Below are positions 1 through 6,012 of a DNA stretch of 6,012 nucleotides, one piece after another. This DNA is from Clostridiaceae bacterium (GTDB lineage: Bacteria > Bacillota_A > Clostridia > Acetivibrionales > Acetivibrionaceae), in contig JAAZCB010001312.1 of the NCBI GenBank assembly GCA_012513545.1, positions 1 to 6,012 on the forward strand. Direction: 5' to 3'. The position numbers were made by a program, and so were the translations under genes. The notes under the pieces were generated by a model. That model saw only the letters and a list, made by a program, of their open reading frames with translations. It was not told the origin of the DNA and ran no database searches. Positions within the stretch are counted from its first letter, which is position 1; each line of letters begins with the position of its first letter.

Positions 1-36
1 GGGAATAATATTTTTAATATCAACACTGGACAACAA
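1..36 (-). CDS. Possible 5' end of a divergent gene (12 codons visible)
   Basis: On the minus strand a purine-rich AAGGAG (complement of 46-51) lies 9 nt before a TTG codon at 36-34. The frame from there stays open to the window edge and reads MLSSVDIKNIIP. Other in-frame TTG codons at 45, 42 and 33 could serve as the start, but the one at 36 has the best spacing. A sigma-A-like promoter sits about 70 bp upstream in the same orientation. Twelve codons are far too few to name a family, and an open frame this short could be chance; the case rests on the ribosome binding site and promoter together. Product unknown. Confidence 0.3.
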   Translation of the reverse strand, partial: MLSSVDIKNIIP

Positions 37-66
37 TTGCAACAACTCCTTTTCCTGACTTTTTTC

Positions 67-93
67 GCAGGTGATATTTTATGAATTACCTGC
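67..93. repeat. Inverted repeat GCAGGTGAT / ATTACCTGC
   Basis: The arms at 67-75 and 85-93 match at 8 of 9 positions and are separated by 9 nt. The repeat lies between the minus-strand -10 box and the minus-strand ribosome binding site, so it would sit in the early transcribed leader. That position fits a repressor operator or an RNA hairpin controlling the divergent gene. I do not recognise it as a known regulator box, and no T-run follows it on the minus strand that would make it a terminator. Confidence 0.4.
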
Positions 94-105
94 TGGAATT
101 TCTAC

Positions 106-134
106 ATTATAACATATAGATGTGGTAGGTGCAA
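106..134 (-). promoter_or_regulatory. Sigma-A-type promoter reading leftward
   Basis: Read on the minus strand, a perfect TATAAT (complement of 106-111) lies 17 nt downstream of TTGCAC (complement of 129-134). The -35 matches the consensus TTGACA only in its TTG, but the -10 is exact and the spacing is ideal. Transcription would begin near position 99 and run towards the putative divergent start at 36, giving a leader of about 60 nt. TATAAT arises often by chance in AT-rich DNA. Confidence 0.42.
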
Positions 135-285
135 TTTTTCTTCTTGTATACAAAATGCATATAAATCAACAAAAATAAAGTTCTTTATGGGGCATAAATA
201 CTGGTTAAAAATTAATTTCAACAATTGATAGAGATTTATCTTTTAGTGGTTGAAAATTCAGCAGAAAAGTGAGAAAATATATATG

Positions 286-299
286 GTTAAAAAATTAAC
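286..299. promoter_or_regulatory. Palindrome GTTAA-N4-TTAAC, Rex-operator-like
   Basis: A perfect GTTAA / TTAAC palindrome with a 4-nt AAAA spacer lies about 70 bp before glmU. The Rex operator in clostridia is close to TTGTTAA-N4-TTAACAA; here the core and spacer fit, but the flanks are TG on the left and TT on the right, so the outer positions fit only partly. Rex is a NADH-sensing repressor of redox and fermentation genes, and glmU is not a usual target. AT-rich background makes chance likely. Confidence 0.15.
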
Positions 300-321
300 T
301 TTTTCACCGCAAAGAGACTAA

Positions 322-344
322 TACAAATTCCAAAGGTATTTGTA
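322..344 (+). repeat. Hairpin just before the glmU ribosome binding site
   Basis: TACAAAT (322-328) pairs with ATTTGTA (338-344). Inside, after one T-T mismatch, CC pairs with GG around an AAA loop, giving 9 paired bases with one internal mismatch. It ends 9 nt before the ribosome binding site of glmU. It could be a protein-binding dyad or an mRNA 5' structure affecting stability or translation. No T-run follows, so it is not a terminator. Confidence 0.35.
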
Positions 345-353
345 CAATGATTT

Positions 354-362
354 AAAGGAGGA
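354..362 (+). promoter_or_regulatory. Ribosome binding site of glmU
   Basis: AAAGGAGGA is near-perfectly complementary to the 16S rRNA 3' end. The AGGAGG core ends 9 nt before the ATG at 371, which supports that start over the second in-frame ATG at 383. Confidence 0.85.
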
Positions 363-370
363 AGCATTAG

Positions 371-1387
371 ATGGGGCACTTTATGGCTGTTATTCTAGCT
401 GCGGGTGAAGGAAAGAGAATGAAATCCAAAAAAGCAAAGGTGTTGCATGAAATTTGTGGCGTGCCTTTGGTAGATTGGGTTTACAGGTGTGTAAAGAGTT
501 CAGGTGTAGCGGATACAGTTCTCGTCGTAGGCCATAAGGCTGATGATGTAAAAGAGTATATGAAAGACAAGGTTTTTTATGCCCTTCAGAAGGAACAGTT
601 AGGAACAGGACATGCTGTTATGCAGGCGGAAGAGTTTTTGAAAAACAAGGATGGAAATGTTCTTGTTTTGTGTGGGGATACTCCTCTTATCACTTCGGAG
701 ACAATTCAAAATACTATAAAACATCATAATGAAAATGGTAATTCGGCTACGGTAATTACTGCGGACCTTGACAATCCTTCGGGTTATGGGAGAATAGTAA
801 GAGACGGGTCAGGTAATGTTCAAAAAATTGTAGAGCATAAAGACGCAAGTCTTGAAGAAAGAAATATAAGGGAAATAAATTCCGGCATGTACTGCTTTAA
901 TATACCTTCACTTGTAGAGGCTTTAAAGGAGCTTGATAATAACAACAGCCAGGGAGAATACTATCTTACAGACACTCTTGAAATACTGATAAAAAAAGGG
1001 ATGAGAGTTGGAGCAGTCAAGGTCGGCGATGAAAATGAGATACTTGGGATAAACGACAGGGTGCAGCTGTCTCAGGCAACCCGAATAATAAGAGAAAGGA
1101 TTCTGGACAGGCTGATGCGTAGCGGTGTAACTCTAATAGACCCTGCCACAACATACATTGACCAGGATGTACAAATAGGAATGGATACGATTATATATCC
1201 CTCCACCATAATTGAAGGTATTACCACTATAGGTGAAGACTGTGTTATTGGCCCGGGCAGCCGTATTACAGACAGCAGATTGGCGGACATGGTTGAAGTT
1301 GAAAATTCAGTTGTTACCGGAAGTTCAATCAGTAAGGGCTCAAAGGTTGGCCCGTTTGCGTGTTTGGGACCTGGCAGTAATGTATAG
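371..1387 (+). CDS. glmU: Truncated GlmU: UDP-GlcNAc pyrophosphorylase domain without the acetyltransferase region
   Basis: Full-length GlmU (about 450-460 residues) acetylates glucosamine-1-phosphate with its C-terminal beta-helix and uridylates it with its N-terminal domain, giving cytoplasmic UDP-GlcNAc for the cell wall. This product has 338 residues. The N-terminal Rossmann-like pyrophosphorylase is complete: LAAGEGKRM at 9-17 (consensus GxGTRM, with Lys for Thr), AKVLH at 22-26 with the conserved Lys23, QLGTGHA at 76-82, CGDTPL at 101-106 with the metal-binding Asp103, GYGR at 138-141, EHKDA at 155-159, NSG at 170-172 and GIND at 226-229 with the second metal-ligand Asn228. Hexapeptide repeats begin near 252 and end abruptly at LGPGSNV. 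The E. coli acetyltransferase residues Lys351, His363, Tyr366, Asn386 and Lys392 have no counterpart, and Gly333 stands where E. coli has Arg333. Uridyltransferase activity is likely; acetyltransferase activity is not. A 72-bp gap separates it from prs, with no terminator seen. Confidence 0.93.
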   Translation: MGHFMAVILAAGEGKRMKSKKAKVLHEICGVPLVDWVYRCVKSSGVADTVLVVGHKADDVKEYMKDKVFYALQKEQLGTGHAVMQAEEFLKNKDGNVLVLCGDTPLITSETIQNTIKHHNENGNSATVITADLDNPSGYGRIVRDGSGNVQKIVEHKDASLEERNIREINSGMYCFNIPSLVEALKELDNNNSQGEYYLTDTLEILIKKGMRVGAVKVGDENEILGINDRVQLSQATRIIRERILDRLMRSGVTLIDPATTYIDQDVQIGMDTIIYPSTIIEGITTIGEDCVIGPGSRITDSRLADMVEVENSVVTGSSISKGSKVGPFACLGPGSNV

Positions 1388-1459
1388 GCAAATAGGCTTA
1401 AAAACAACTTTTTTAAAAGTTTATATATAAAATTTAATTTTTAAGAAGGGGAACGTAAG
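1388..1459 (+). other. AT-rich spacer between glmU and prs
   Basis: No frame here continues the GlmU beta-helix. A weak AACTTTT/AAAAGTT dyad at 1406-1421 contains no GC-rich stem and is a poor terminator, so read-through into prs is probable. The prs ribosome binding site AAGAAGGGG lies at 1443-1451, 8 nt before the ATG. Confidence 0.6.
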
Positions 1460-2422
1460 ATGAATTTGCATGGAAAGGACATTAAAATTTTTGCAGGCAA
1501 CTCTAACAGAGAACTTGCAGAAGAGATTGCAGAGAAAATAGGTTTACCAATTGGGCTTGCCAATGTGAGGAAGTTTAGTGACGGCGAGTGTGCAATCAAT
1601 ATAAACGAAGTAGTCAGGGGGTCGGACGTGTTTATTATTCAATCAACATGTTCGCCTGTTAATGACAACATGATGGAGCTATTAATTATTATTGATGCTT
1701 TAAAAAGAGCTTCAGCCGGAAGAATAACTGCTGTTATGCCATATTTCGGTTATGCAAGACAGGATAGGAAGGCAAGGGCCAGAGACCCGATTTCAGCAAA
1801 GCTTGTTGCAAACCTGCTAACCACAGCAGGAGCTGACAGGGTGTTAACCATGGATTTGCATGCTCCTCAGCTTCAGGGATTTTTTGACATACCCGTTGAC
1901 CACCTTTTGGGAGTTTCAATACTTGCTAACTACTTTAAGGAAAAGTTCAACGATACAAGCGATGTAGTAGTTGTATCTCCTGATGTAGGAAGTGTATCGA
2001 GGTCAAGGAAGTTTGCGGAGAAACTTGATATTCCTCTGGCAATTATCGACAAAAGAAGGCCGAAGGCAAATGTGTCCGAGATAATGAACATAATTGGCGA
2101 TGTAAACAATAAAAGAGTAATACTTTTAGATGACATTATCGATACGGGAGGTACAATTGTTAATGCTGCAAATGCTTTGTCCGAGATTGGTGCAAAGGAA
2201 GTATATGCATGCTGTACCCATGGTGTTTTGTCAGGGCCTGCCATTGAAAGAATTGACAAGTCAGAAATGAAAGAACTTGTTACGTTGAACACTATTCCTC
2301 TTTCAGAGGAAAAAAGGATTAAGAAAATAACTTCACTTTCGGTTGCCAGTGTATTTGCAGAAGCAATTGAAAGAATATACGGAGATATATCGATAAGCAC
2401 TTTATTTACACAGCAGGATTAG
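1460..2422 (+). CDS. prs: Ribose-phosphate pyrophosphokinase (PRPP synthetase)
   Basis: Prs transfers pyrophosphate from ATP to ribose-5-phosphate, giving PRPP for purine, pyrimidine, histidine, tryptophan and NAD synthesis in the cytoplasm. At 320 residues it has the normal family length (about 310-320) and both phosphoribosyltransferase-fold halves. Visible signatures are FSDGE at 39-43, the ATP-binding region [16 protein letters not shown] at 95-110, [13 protein letters not shown] at 131-143 with His134, the catalytic flexible-loop residues Lys198 and Arg200 in IDKRRP, and the PRPP-binding loop [11 protein letters not shown] at 222-232. [11 protein letters not shown] at 173-183 replaces the Bacillus-type SPDHGGVTRAR. 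The C-terminus ([15 protein letters not shown]) is intact. It follows glmU as in many Firmicutes and is probably co-transcribed with it. A strong hairpin follows the stop. It looks fully functional. Confidence 0.98.
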   Translation: MNLHGKDIKIFAGNSNRELAEEIAEKIGLPIGLANVRKFSDGECAININEVVRGSDVFIIQSTCSPVNDNMMELLIIIDALKRASAGRITAVMPYFGYARQDRKARARDPISAKLVANLLTTAGADRVLTMDLHAPQLQGFFDIPVDHLLGVSILANYFKEKFNDTSDVVVVSPDVGSVSRSRKFAEKLDIPLAIIDKRRPKANVSEIMNIIGDVNNKRVILLDDIIDTGGTIVNAANALSEIGAKEVYACCTHGVLSGPAIERIDKSEMKELVTLNTIPLSEEKRIKKITSLSVASVFAEAIERIYGDISISTLFTQQD

Positions 2423-2457
2423 GGTGGAATAATTATATAAGGGAACAAAAATCAAAA

Positions 2458-2494
2458 TGCCTCCTTAAAGTCTTTTAGGGAGGCAATTTATCTA
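2458..2494 (+). terminator. Rho-independent terminator after prs
   Basis: TGCCTCCTTAAA (2458-2469) pairs with TTTAGGGAGGCA (2474-2485) to form a 12-bp stem, including one T-G pair, with loop GTCT. On the plus strand the following ATTTATCTATT is only moderately T-rich. On the minus strand the hairpin is followed by TTTTGATTTTTG, a better U-tract, so it may act in both directions. It probably ends most glmU-prs transcripts and separates them from pth-mfd. Confidence 0.8.
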
Positions 2495-2534
2495 TTAATT
2501 CATATAGAAATTGATGTTATTTCTATTAATATAG
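2488..2534 (+). repeat. Direct and inverted repeats in the pth leader
   Basis: TCTATTAAT occurs at 2491-2499 and again at 2522-2530, a 31-bp step (about three helical turns), each within a longer similar stretch (2488-2507 and 2517-2534). Overlapping these, ATAGAAAT (2504-2511) and ATTTCTAT (2519-2526) form an exact 8-bp inverted repeat with a 7-nt loop. They lie where the pth promoter or operator should be, but I could not assign clear -35 and -10 boxes. Chance is possible in AT-rich DNA. Confidence 0.35.
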
Positions 2535-2544
2535 CAGGTGAGAG

Positions 2545-3123
2545 GTGTTTGATTTGGAAGATTTATATATAGTTGTCGGGTTGGGAAATCCTGGGCAGAA
2601 GTATGAATGTACAAGACACAACGTTGGATTTGATACGATAGAACTTCTAGGCAGAAAGCATGGTATAACAGTTAACAAACTCAAGCATAAAGCTTTATCT
2701 GGTGAAGGCTCCATAGGAGGTCGAAGGGTTATGCTGGTCAAGCCGCAGACATTTATGAACCTAAGCGGTGAAAGTGTCCGGGATATAGTAGATTGGTACA
2801 AGGTTTCCGTCGAAAATATTTTAGTAATATATGATGACATAGATCTGCCGCTTGGAAAGCTTAAAATAAGACCGAAAGGAAGTTCTGGCACTCATAACGG
2901 AATGAGATCAGTCATTTACCAGCTTCAGTCGGATGAGTTCCCGAGGATAAGAATAGGTATTGACAAGCCCCCTGAAGGATGGGAGCTCTCAAACTTTGTT
3001 TTGAGCAGATTTTCAGGCGATGACAGAAAAAAAATTGAGGAAATAATAGGGAAAGCTGCTGACGCAGTCGAAGAAATATTGAGATCGGGAATAGATCAGG
3101 CAATGAACAGGTATAACAGATAA
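2545..3123 (+). CDS. pth: Peptidyl-tRNA hydrolase
   Basis: Pth cleaves the ester bond of peptidyl-tRNAs that drop off ribosomes, recycling tRNA; it is essential in most bacteria and cytoplasmic. The product has 192 residues from GTG 2545, a normal bacterial Pth length. Key residues are in place: GLGNPG at 12-17 with Asn15, TRHNVGF at 23-29 with catalytic His25, KPQTFMNLSG at 66-75 with Asn72, DDIDLPLG at 97-104 with Asp98, and GTHNGMRS at 115-122 with Asn118 (E. coli Asn10, His20, Asn68, Asp93, Asn114). The start is uncertain. GTG 2545 has only AGG at 2536-2538, 6 nt upstream. The in-frame TTG at 2554 has GAGGTG (2542-2547) at good distance and would give 189 residues, closer to the usual short N-terminus. 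It lies 35 bp before mfd, so the two are likely co-transcribed. Confidence 0.96.
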   Translation: MFDLEDLYIVVGLGNPGQKYECTRHNVGFDTIELLGRKHGITVNKLKHKALSGEGSIGGRRVMLVKPQTFMNLSGESVRDIVDWYKVSVENILVIYDDIDLPLGKLKIRPKGSSGTHNGMRSVIYQLQSDEFPRIRIGIDKPPEGWELSNFVLSRFSGDDRKKIEEIIGKAADAVEEILRSGIDQAMNRYNR

Positions 3124-3158
3124 AAGTTGAATACTAATTTATAACGGGTTGGTACTAC

Positions 3159-6012
3159 ATGGATATTTTAAATGAAAAACAATATTTGTTAGATCCTTTA
3201 TTTGAAATAAAGGAATATGCGGATGTACTCGGTTGTATTGGGAAAGGCATGCTTCCGGTAACGGTTAAAGGCCCCTCCGAATCTCAGAAGGCGCATATTG
3301 CCAGTGCACTTTGTGTGCATTCGGCTAAAAAGGGATTGTTTATTTCCCATAATGAGCTTCAGGCCAGAAAAATGTTTGAAGACTTTACGTTTTTTTGGGG
3401 AACAGAGGTAATATTCTTTTCATCGAAGGAGATAATGCTTCACGATATTGAAGCAAAAAGCTATGATTCCATTTACGACAGAATAAACACGTTATACAGA
3501 ATTATATCCGGAGATTACAGATTTATTGTTACAGATACCGAAGCCTTGTGCCAAAAGCTTATTGACAGGGAGTATTTTAAAGACAGCATAATAAAGATGT
3601 CTGTTGGAGACATAATGGACCTTGCGGATTTTGCAGCAAAGCTTGTTTCAACAGGTTATGAGAGAATGCCTGCCGTTGAGGGTAAGGGACAGTTTTCAAT
3701 CAGGGGAGGAATTATTGATATTTACCCTGTGAATAGTGAAACAGCTGTAAGGATAGAGCTTTTTGATGACGAAGTGGATTCAATAAGGAGCTTTGACATA
3801 CTTTCCCAGAGGTCGGTGGATAAGCTTCAGGAAGTATTGGTATTGCCTGCAAGAGAAGTGTTGTATCCTCGAGACAACCTCAAAAATATTATCAAATCAA
3901 TATCTGACGATTTAAAAAAGCATGTAGGCAAGATAAAGGATAAAAATACGAAAAGCTTTATTGAAGGACTAGAGTCAAAAATAGGGGCTGATATTGAAAG
4001 ATTCGAGCAGGAATATTATTTCCCCGGCATGGACAGGTATATACCTTATATAATTGGAAGTCCTGCAGTAATCACGGATTACATAGATGAAGACATCCTT
4101 GTATTTATTGATGAACCTGGAAAGTTCAAACAAAGGCTTGACAATATGCTGCTTGAAAACCAGGACATGTGCAGCAGTTTGCTGCAAAAGGGTCATCTGC
4201 TTCCGGGCAGCTTCGAGATCTATTTTGATTTCAGATATCTATGGGATAGACTGATTGAACTAAAAACAGTATTTTTCAGCACCCTAGGTGCAGGAGAAGA
4301 ACATGCAGGTGCTGTTGGAGGATTTAGTATAGCTTCAAAAATGTTGAATTCATACCAGGGGCACCCTGACCTACTCGTAGAGGATATCAGATTCTGGAAG
4401 AATAATAAGGCAAGAATTGTTGTGCTTCCGGGAACAAGAAGCCGGGGAGAAATGCTTGCAGAGACGCTAAGGACAAAGGATATTGAAGCTTTCTATGTAC
4501 ATGAATTTACCGGAAAGGTGGAACCGGGCCAGGTGGTAATTACCCACGGCAGTCTTAACAAAGGCTTTGAATATCCGGTTACAAGCTTTGTGGTAGTAAG
4601 CGGAAGGGATTTGTTCGGACAGGACAGGAAGCTGAGAAGGGTAAGTTCCAATAAGAGCAAAGGCCGCAAGATAAATGTTTTTACCGACCTTAATGTTGGA
4701 GATTTTGTAGTACATCAGCTTCACGGGATTGGTAAGTATGTAGGAATTGAACAGCTTGCGGTAGAAAATATAAAGAAGGATTATCTTAAAATTCAGTACC
4801 AGGAGGGAGATTTCCTATATATTCCTACAAACCAGCTAGACCTTATACAGAAGTACATCGGTTCGGAGGGTAAGACACCAAAGGTTAACAGGCTGGGGGG
4901 GAGCGAATGGGTCAAAATCAAGGCCAGAGCCAGGGAATCCCTCAGAGAACTTGCCGAGGAACTGATAAAACTTTATGCTGCAAGAGCGGCGGCCGAGGGA
5001 TACTCATTTGCGCCAGATACGGTATGGCAAAAACAGTTTGAAGAAATGTTCCCCTACCAGGAAACCGAGGACCAGCTCAGGTGTATAGAAGAAATCAAAA
5101 GGGACATGGAGTCTGACAAACCCATGGATAGGCTGTTGTGCGGTGATGTAGGATATGGAAAAACTGAGGTTGCGCTGCGTGCAATATTCAAAGCCGTAAT
5201 GGACGGCAAGCAGGTTGCCTACCTTGTTCCAACAACGGTGCTTGCTCAGCAGCAGTACAATAACTTTAAGGAAAGAATGCAGGACTTTCCAGTGACTGTA
5301 GATGTTATCAGCCGTTTCAGGACGCAGGCTGAACAAAAGAAGATTCTGAAGGATGTAAAAGCAGGAATGATTGATGTTCTTATAGGTACACACAGGCTGC
5401 TGCAGAAAGATATTGAATTCAAGGACCTGGGCCTTCTTATTGTTGATGAAGAACAGCGTTTTGGAGTACTGCACAAGGAAAAAATAAAGAACATGAGGAC
5501 AAATGTAGATGTACTTACCCTGACTGCAACGCCAATTCCCAGAACACTTCACATGTCGCTGACCGGAATAAGGGATATAAGCACAATCGAAGAACCCCCG
5601 GAAGAAAGGTATCCTGTACAGACTTACGTAATGGAGCATAATCACGACGTTATAAGGGATGCAGTATTGAGGGAGCTTAGCCGGAACGGGCAGGTGTTTT
5701 ATCTGTATAACAGGGTCAGGACAATTAATATAAAGGCTCAGGAAATAGCAACCATGGTACCTGATGCAAGGGTTGGTGTGGCTCATGGACAGATGAGCGA
5801 AAACGAACTTGAAAATATTATGTTCCGGTTTATAAATGGAGAGTTTGATGTATTGGTTTGTACTACTATTATTGAATCGGGACTTGATATGCCGAATGTC
5901 AATACTATAATCGTTGAGGATGCAGATAAAATGGGACTTGCCCAGCTTTATCAGCTAAGGGGAAGGGTAGGGCGCTCAAACAGGCTTGCGTATGCCTATA
6001 TAACCTACAAGA
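3159..6012 (+). CDS. mfd: Transcription-repair coupling factor Mfd, 3' end outside the window
   Basis: Mfd is an ATP-driven DNA translocase that pushes stalled RNA polymerase off damaged DNA and recruits UvrA. The frame is open from ATG 3159 to the edge, 951 codons; the family is about 1,150-1,180, so roughly 200-230 residues are missing, including the end of the translocase and the UvrA-masking C-terminal domain. The N-terminal UvrB-like module shows GPSESQKA near 38-45 where a Walker A would be, degenerate as usual in Mfd, and RGGIIDIYP at 182-190. The RNA-polymerase-interacting domain spans about 510-568 ([15 protein letters not shown]). The translocase has Walker A GDVGYGKT at 662-669, DEEQ at 763-766, TATPIPRT at 789-796 and QLRGRVGRS at 932-940. 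An in-frame TAA at 3135 rules out a longer N-terminus. The ribosome binding site is weak, only GGG at 3146-3148. No internal frameshift was seen. Confidence 0.97.
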   Translation, partial: MDILNEKQYLLDPLFEIKEYADVLGCIGKGMLPVTVKGPSESQKAHIASALCVHSAKKGLFISHNELQARKMFEDFTFFWGTEVIFFSSKEIMLHDIEAKSYDSIYDRINTLYRIISGDYRFIVTDTEALCQKLIDREYFKDSIIKMSVGDIMDLADFAAKLVSTGYERMPAVEGKGQFSIRGGIIDIYPVNSETAVRIELFDDEVDSIRSFDILSQRSVDKLQEVLVLPAREVLYPRDNLKNIIKSISDDLKKHVGKIKDKNTKSFIEGLESKIGADIERFEQEYYFPGMDRYIPYIIGSPAVITDYIDEDILVFIDEPGKFKQRLDNMLLENQDMCSSLLQKGHLLPGSFEIYFDFRYLWDRLIELKTVFFSTLGAGEEHAGAVGGFSIASKMLNSYQGHPDLLVEDIRFWKNNKARIVVLPGTRSRGEMLAETLRTKDIEAFYVHEFTGKVEPGQVVITHGSLNKGFEYPVTSFVVVSGRDLFGQDRKLRRVSSNKSKGRKINVFTDLNVGDFVVHQLHGIGKYVGIEQLAVENIKKDYLKIQYQEGDFLYIPTNQLDLIQKYIGSEGKTPKVNRLGGSEWVKIKARARESLRELAEELIKLYAARAAAEGYSFAPDTVWQKQFEEMFPYQETEDQLRCIEEIKRDMESDKPMDRLLCGDVGYGKTEVALRAIFKAVMDGKQVAYLVPTTVLAQQQYNNFKERMQDFPVTVDVISRFRTQAEQKKILKDVKAGMIDVLIGTHRLLQKDIEFKDLGLLIVDEEQRFGVLHKEKIKNMRTNVDVLTLTATPIPRTLHMSLTGIRDISTIEEPPEERYPVQTYVMEHNHDVIRDAVLRELSRNGQVFYLYNRVRTINIKAQEIATMVPDARVGVAHGQMSENELENIMFRFINGEFDVLVCTTIIESGLDMPNVNTIIVEDADKMGLAQLYQLRGRVGRSNRLAYAYITYK

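Larger units (their letters stand above)
37..370. other. AT-rich non-coding region between divergent transcription units
   Basis: I see no convincing gene here on either strand, and spoVG, which often precedes glmU in Firmicutes, is absent from this stretch. The region holds the minus-strand promoter and several inverted repeats listed separately. A further weak pair, TTTCAAC (216-222) and GTTGAAA (249-255), encloses a small GATA/TATC pair (227-230 and 237-240); in sequence this AT-rich it may be chance. I could not find a convincing plus-strand sigma-A promoter for glmU: TTGAAA at 250-255 is followed by TATATA at 278-283, but the 22-nt spacer is too long. No glmS ribozyme, T-box or known riboswitch was recognised. 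Confidence 0.6.

Noticed and set aside
1..84. Plus-strand open frame ending in TGA at 82-84, possible end of an upstream gene
   Set aside because: Its 27 codons are low-complexity (Asn/Gln/Leu/Phe), unrecognisable, and compete with the better-supported minus-strand start signals.
343..348. TACAAT as the -10 box of glmU
   Set aside because: Transcription would start on the ribosome binding site, no -35 lies at 16-18 nt, and the bases belong partly to the hairpin arm.
1384..1399. Short reading V-G-K obtained by skipping two bases after the GSN codons
   Set aside because: It resembles the expected start of the next beta-helix turn but runs into TAG and TAA at once; three residues are not evidence of a frameshift.
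1406..1421. AACTTTT/AAAAGTT hairpin as a glmU terminator
   Set aside because: The stem has almost no GC and a 2-nt loop, and the downstream sequence is not a clean T-run.
1233..1430. Plus-strand frame overlapping the glmU 3' end, considered as a frameshifted GlmU C-terminus
   Set aside because: Its translation shows no hexapeptide repeats or acetyltransferase motifs; it is an out-of-frame reading of glmU and the spacer.
2511..2532. TTGATG with TAATAT as a pth promoter
   Set aside because: The spacing is about 10 nt, far too short for sigma-A.
5004..5786. Long open frame on the minus strand (260 codons)
   Set aside because: It lies entirely inside the mfd translocase coding region, whose motifs are all intact. 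The minus-strand protein is rich in Cys, His, Tyr and Phe with no family resemblance, as expected for an antisense shadow.

Overview
The window looks like a piece of a low-GC Firmicutes chromosome, most likely class Clostridia. The AT-rich spacers, the AGGAGG-type ribosome binding sites, the protein sequences and the gene order glmU-prs-pth-mfd all point there. Bacillus subtilis has a related order (spoVG-gcaD/glmU-prs-ctc-pth-fin-mfd); here ctc and fin are missing, and spoVG is not found in the bases immediately upstream of glmU. A closer assignment, for example to the cellulolytic Ruminiclostridium/Acetivibrio group, is only a guess.

Layout. Positions 1-36 may hold the first codons of a divergent minus-strand gene. 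Positions 37-370 are an AT-rich non-coding region with a good-looking minus-strand promoter (106-134), an inverted repeat between that promoter and the putative minus-strand start (67-93), a GTTAA-N4-TTAAC palindrome (286-299) and a hairpin just before the glmU ribosome binding site (322-344). Then, all on the plus strand: glmU (371-1387), prs (1460-2422), a strong hairpin terminator (2458-2494), a repeat-rich leader, pth (2545-3123, or from 2554), and mfd (3159 to the window edge, about 951 codons seen, no stop reached).

How the genes relate. GlmU makes UDP-GlcNAc for peptidoglycan, and Prs makes PRPP for nucleotides, histidine, tryptophan and NAD; the two are probably co-transcribed. Beyond the terminator, Pth recycles stalled peptidyl-tRNA and Mfd removes stalled RNA polymerase and recruits nucleotide excision repair. 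These are housekeeping genes, and I see no mobile element, CRISPR array, RNA gene or obvious new defence system.

The real anomaly is glmU. It is only 338 codons, against about 450-460 in the usual bifunctional enzyme. It keeps a complete uridyltransferase domain but stops early in the left-handed beta-helix, so every acetyltransferase catalytic residue downstream is missing. The equivalent of the conserved Arg in the LRPG motif, five codons before the stop codon's last sense codon, is Gly. The lost part is not present in another frame before prs. This suggests a natural monofunctional UDP-GlcNAc pyrophosphorylase, or a decaying glmU copy, and implies that acetylation of glucosamine-1-phosphate is supplied from elsewhere in the genome.
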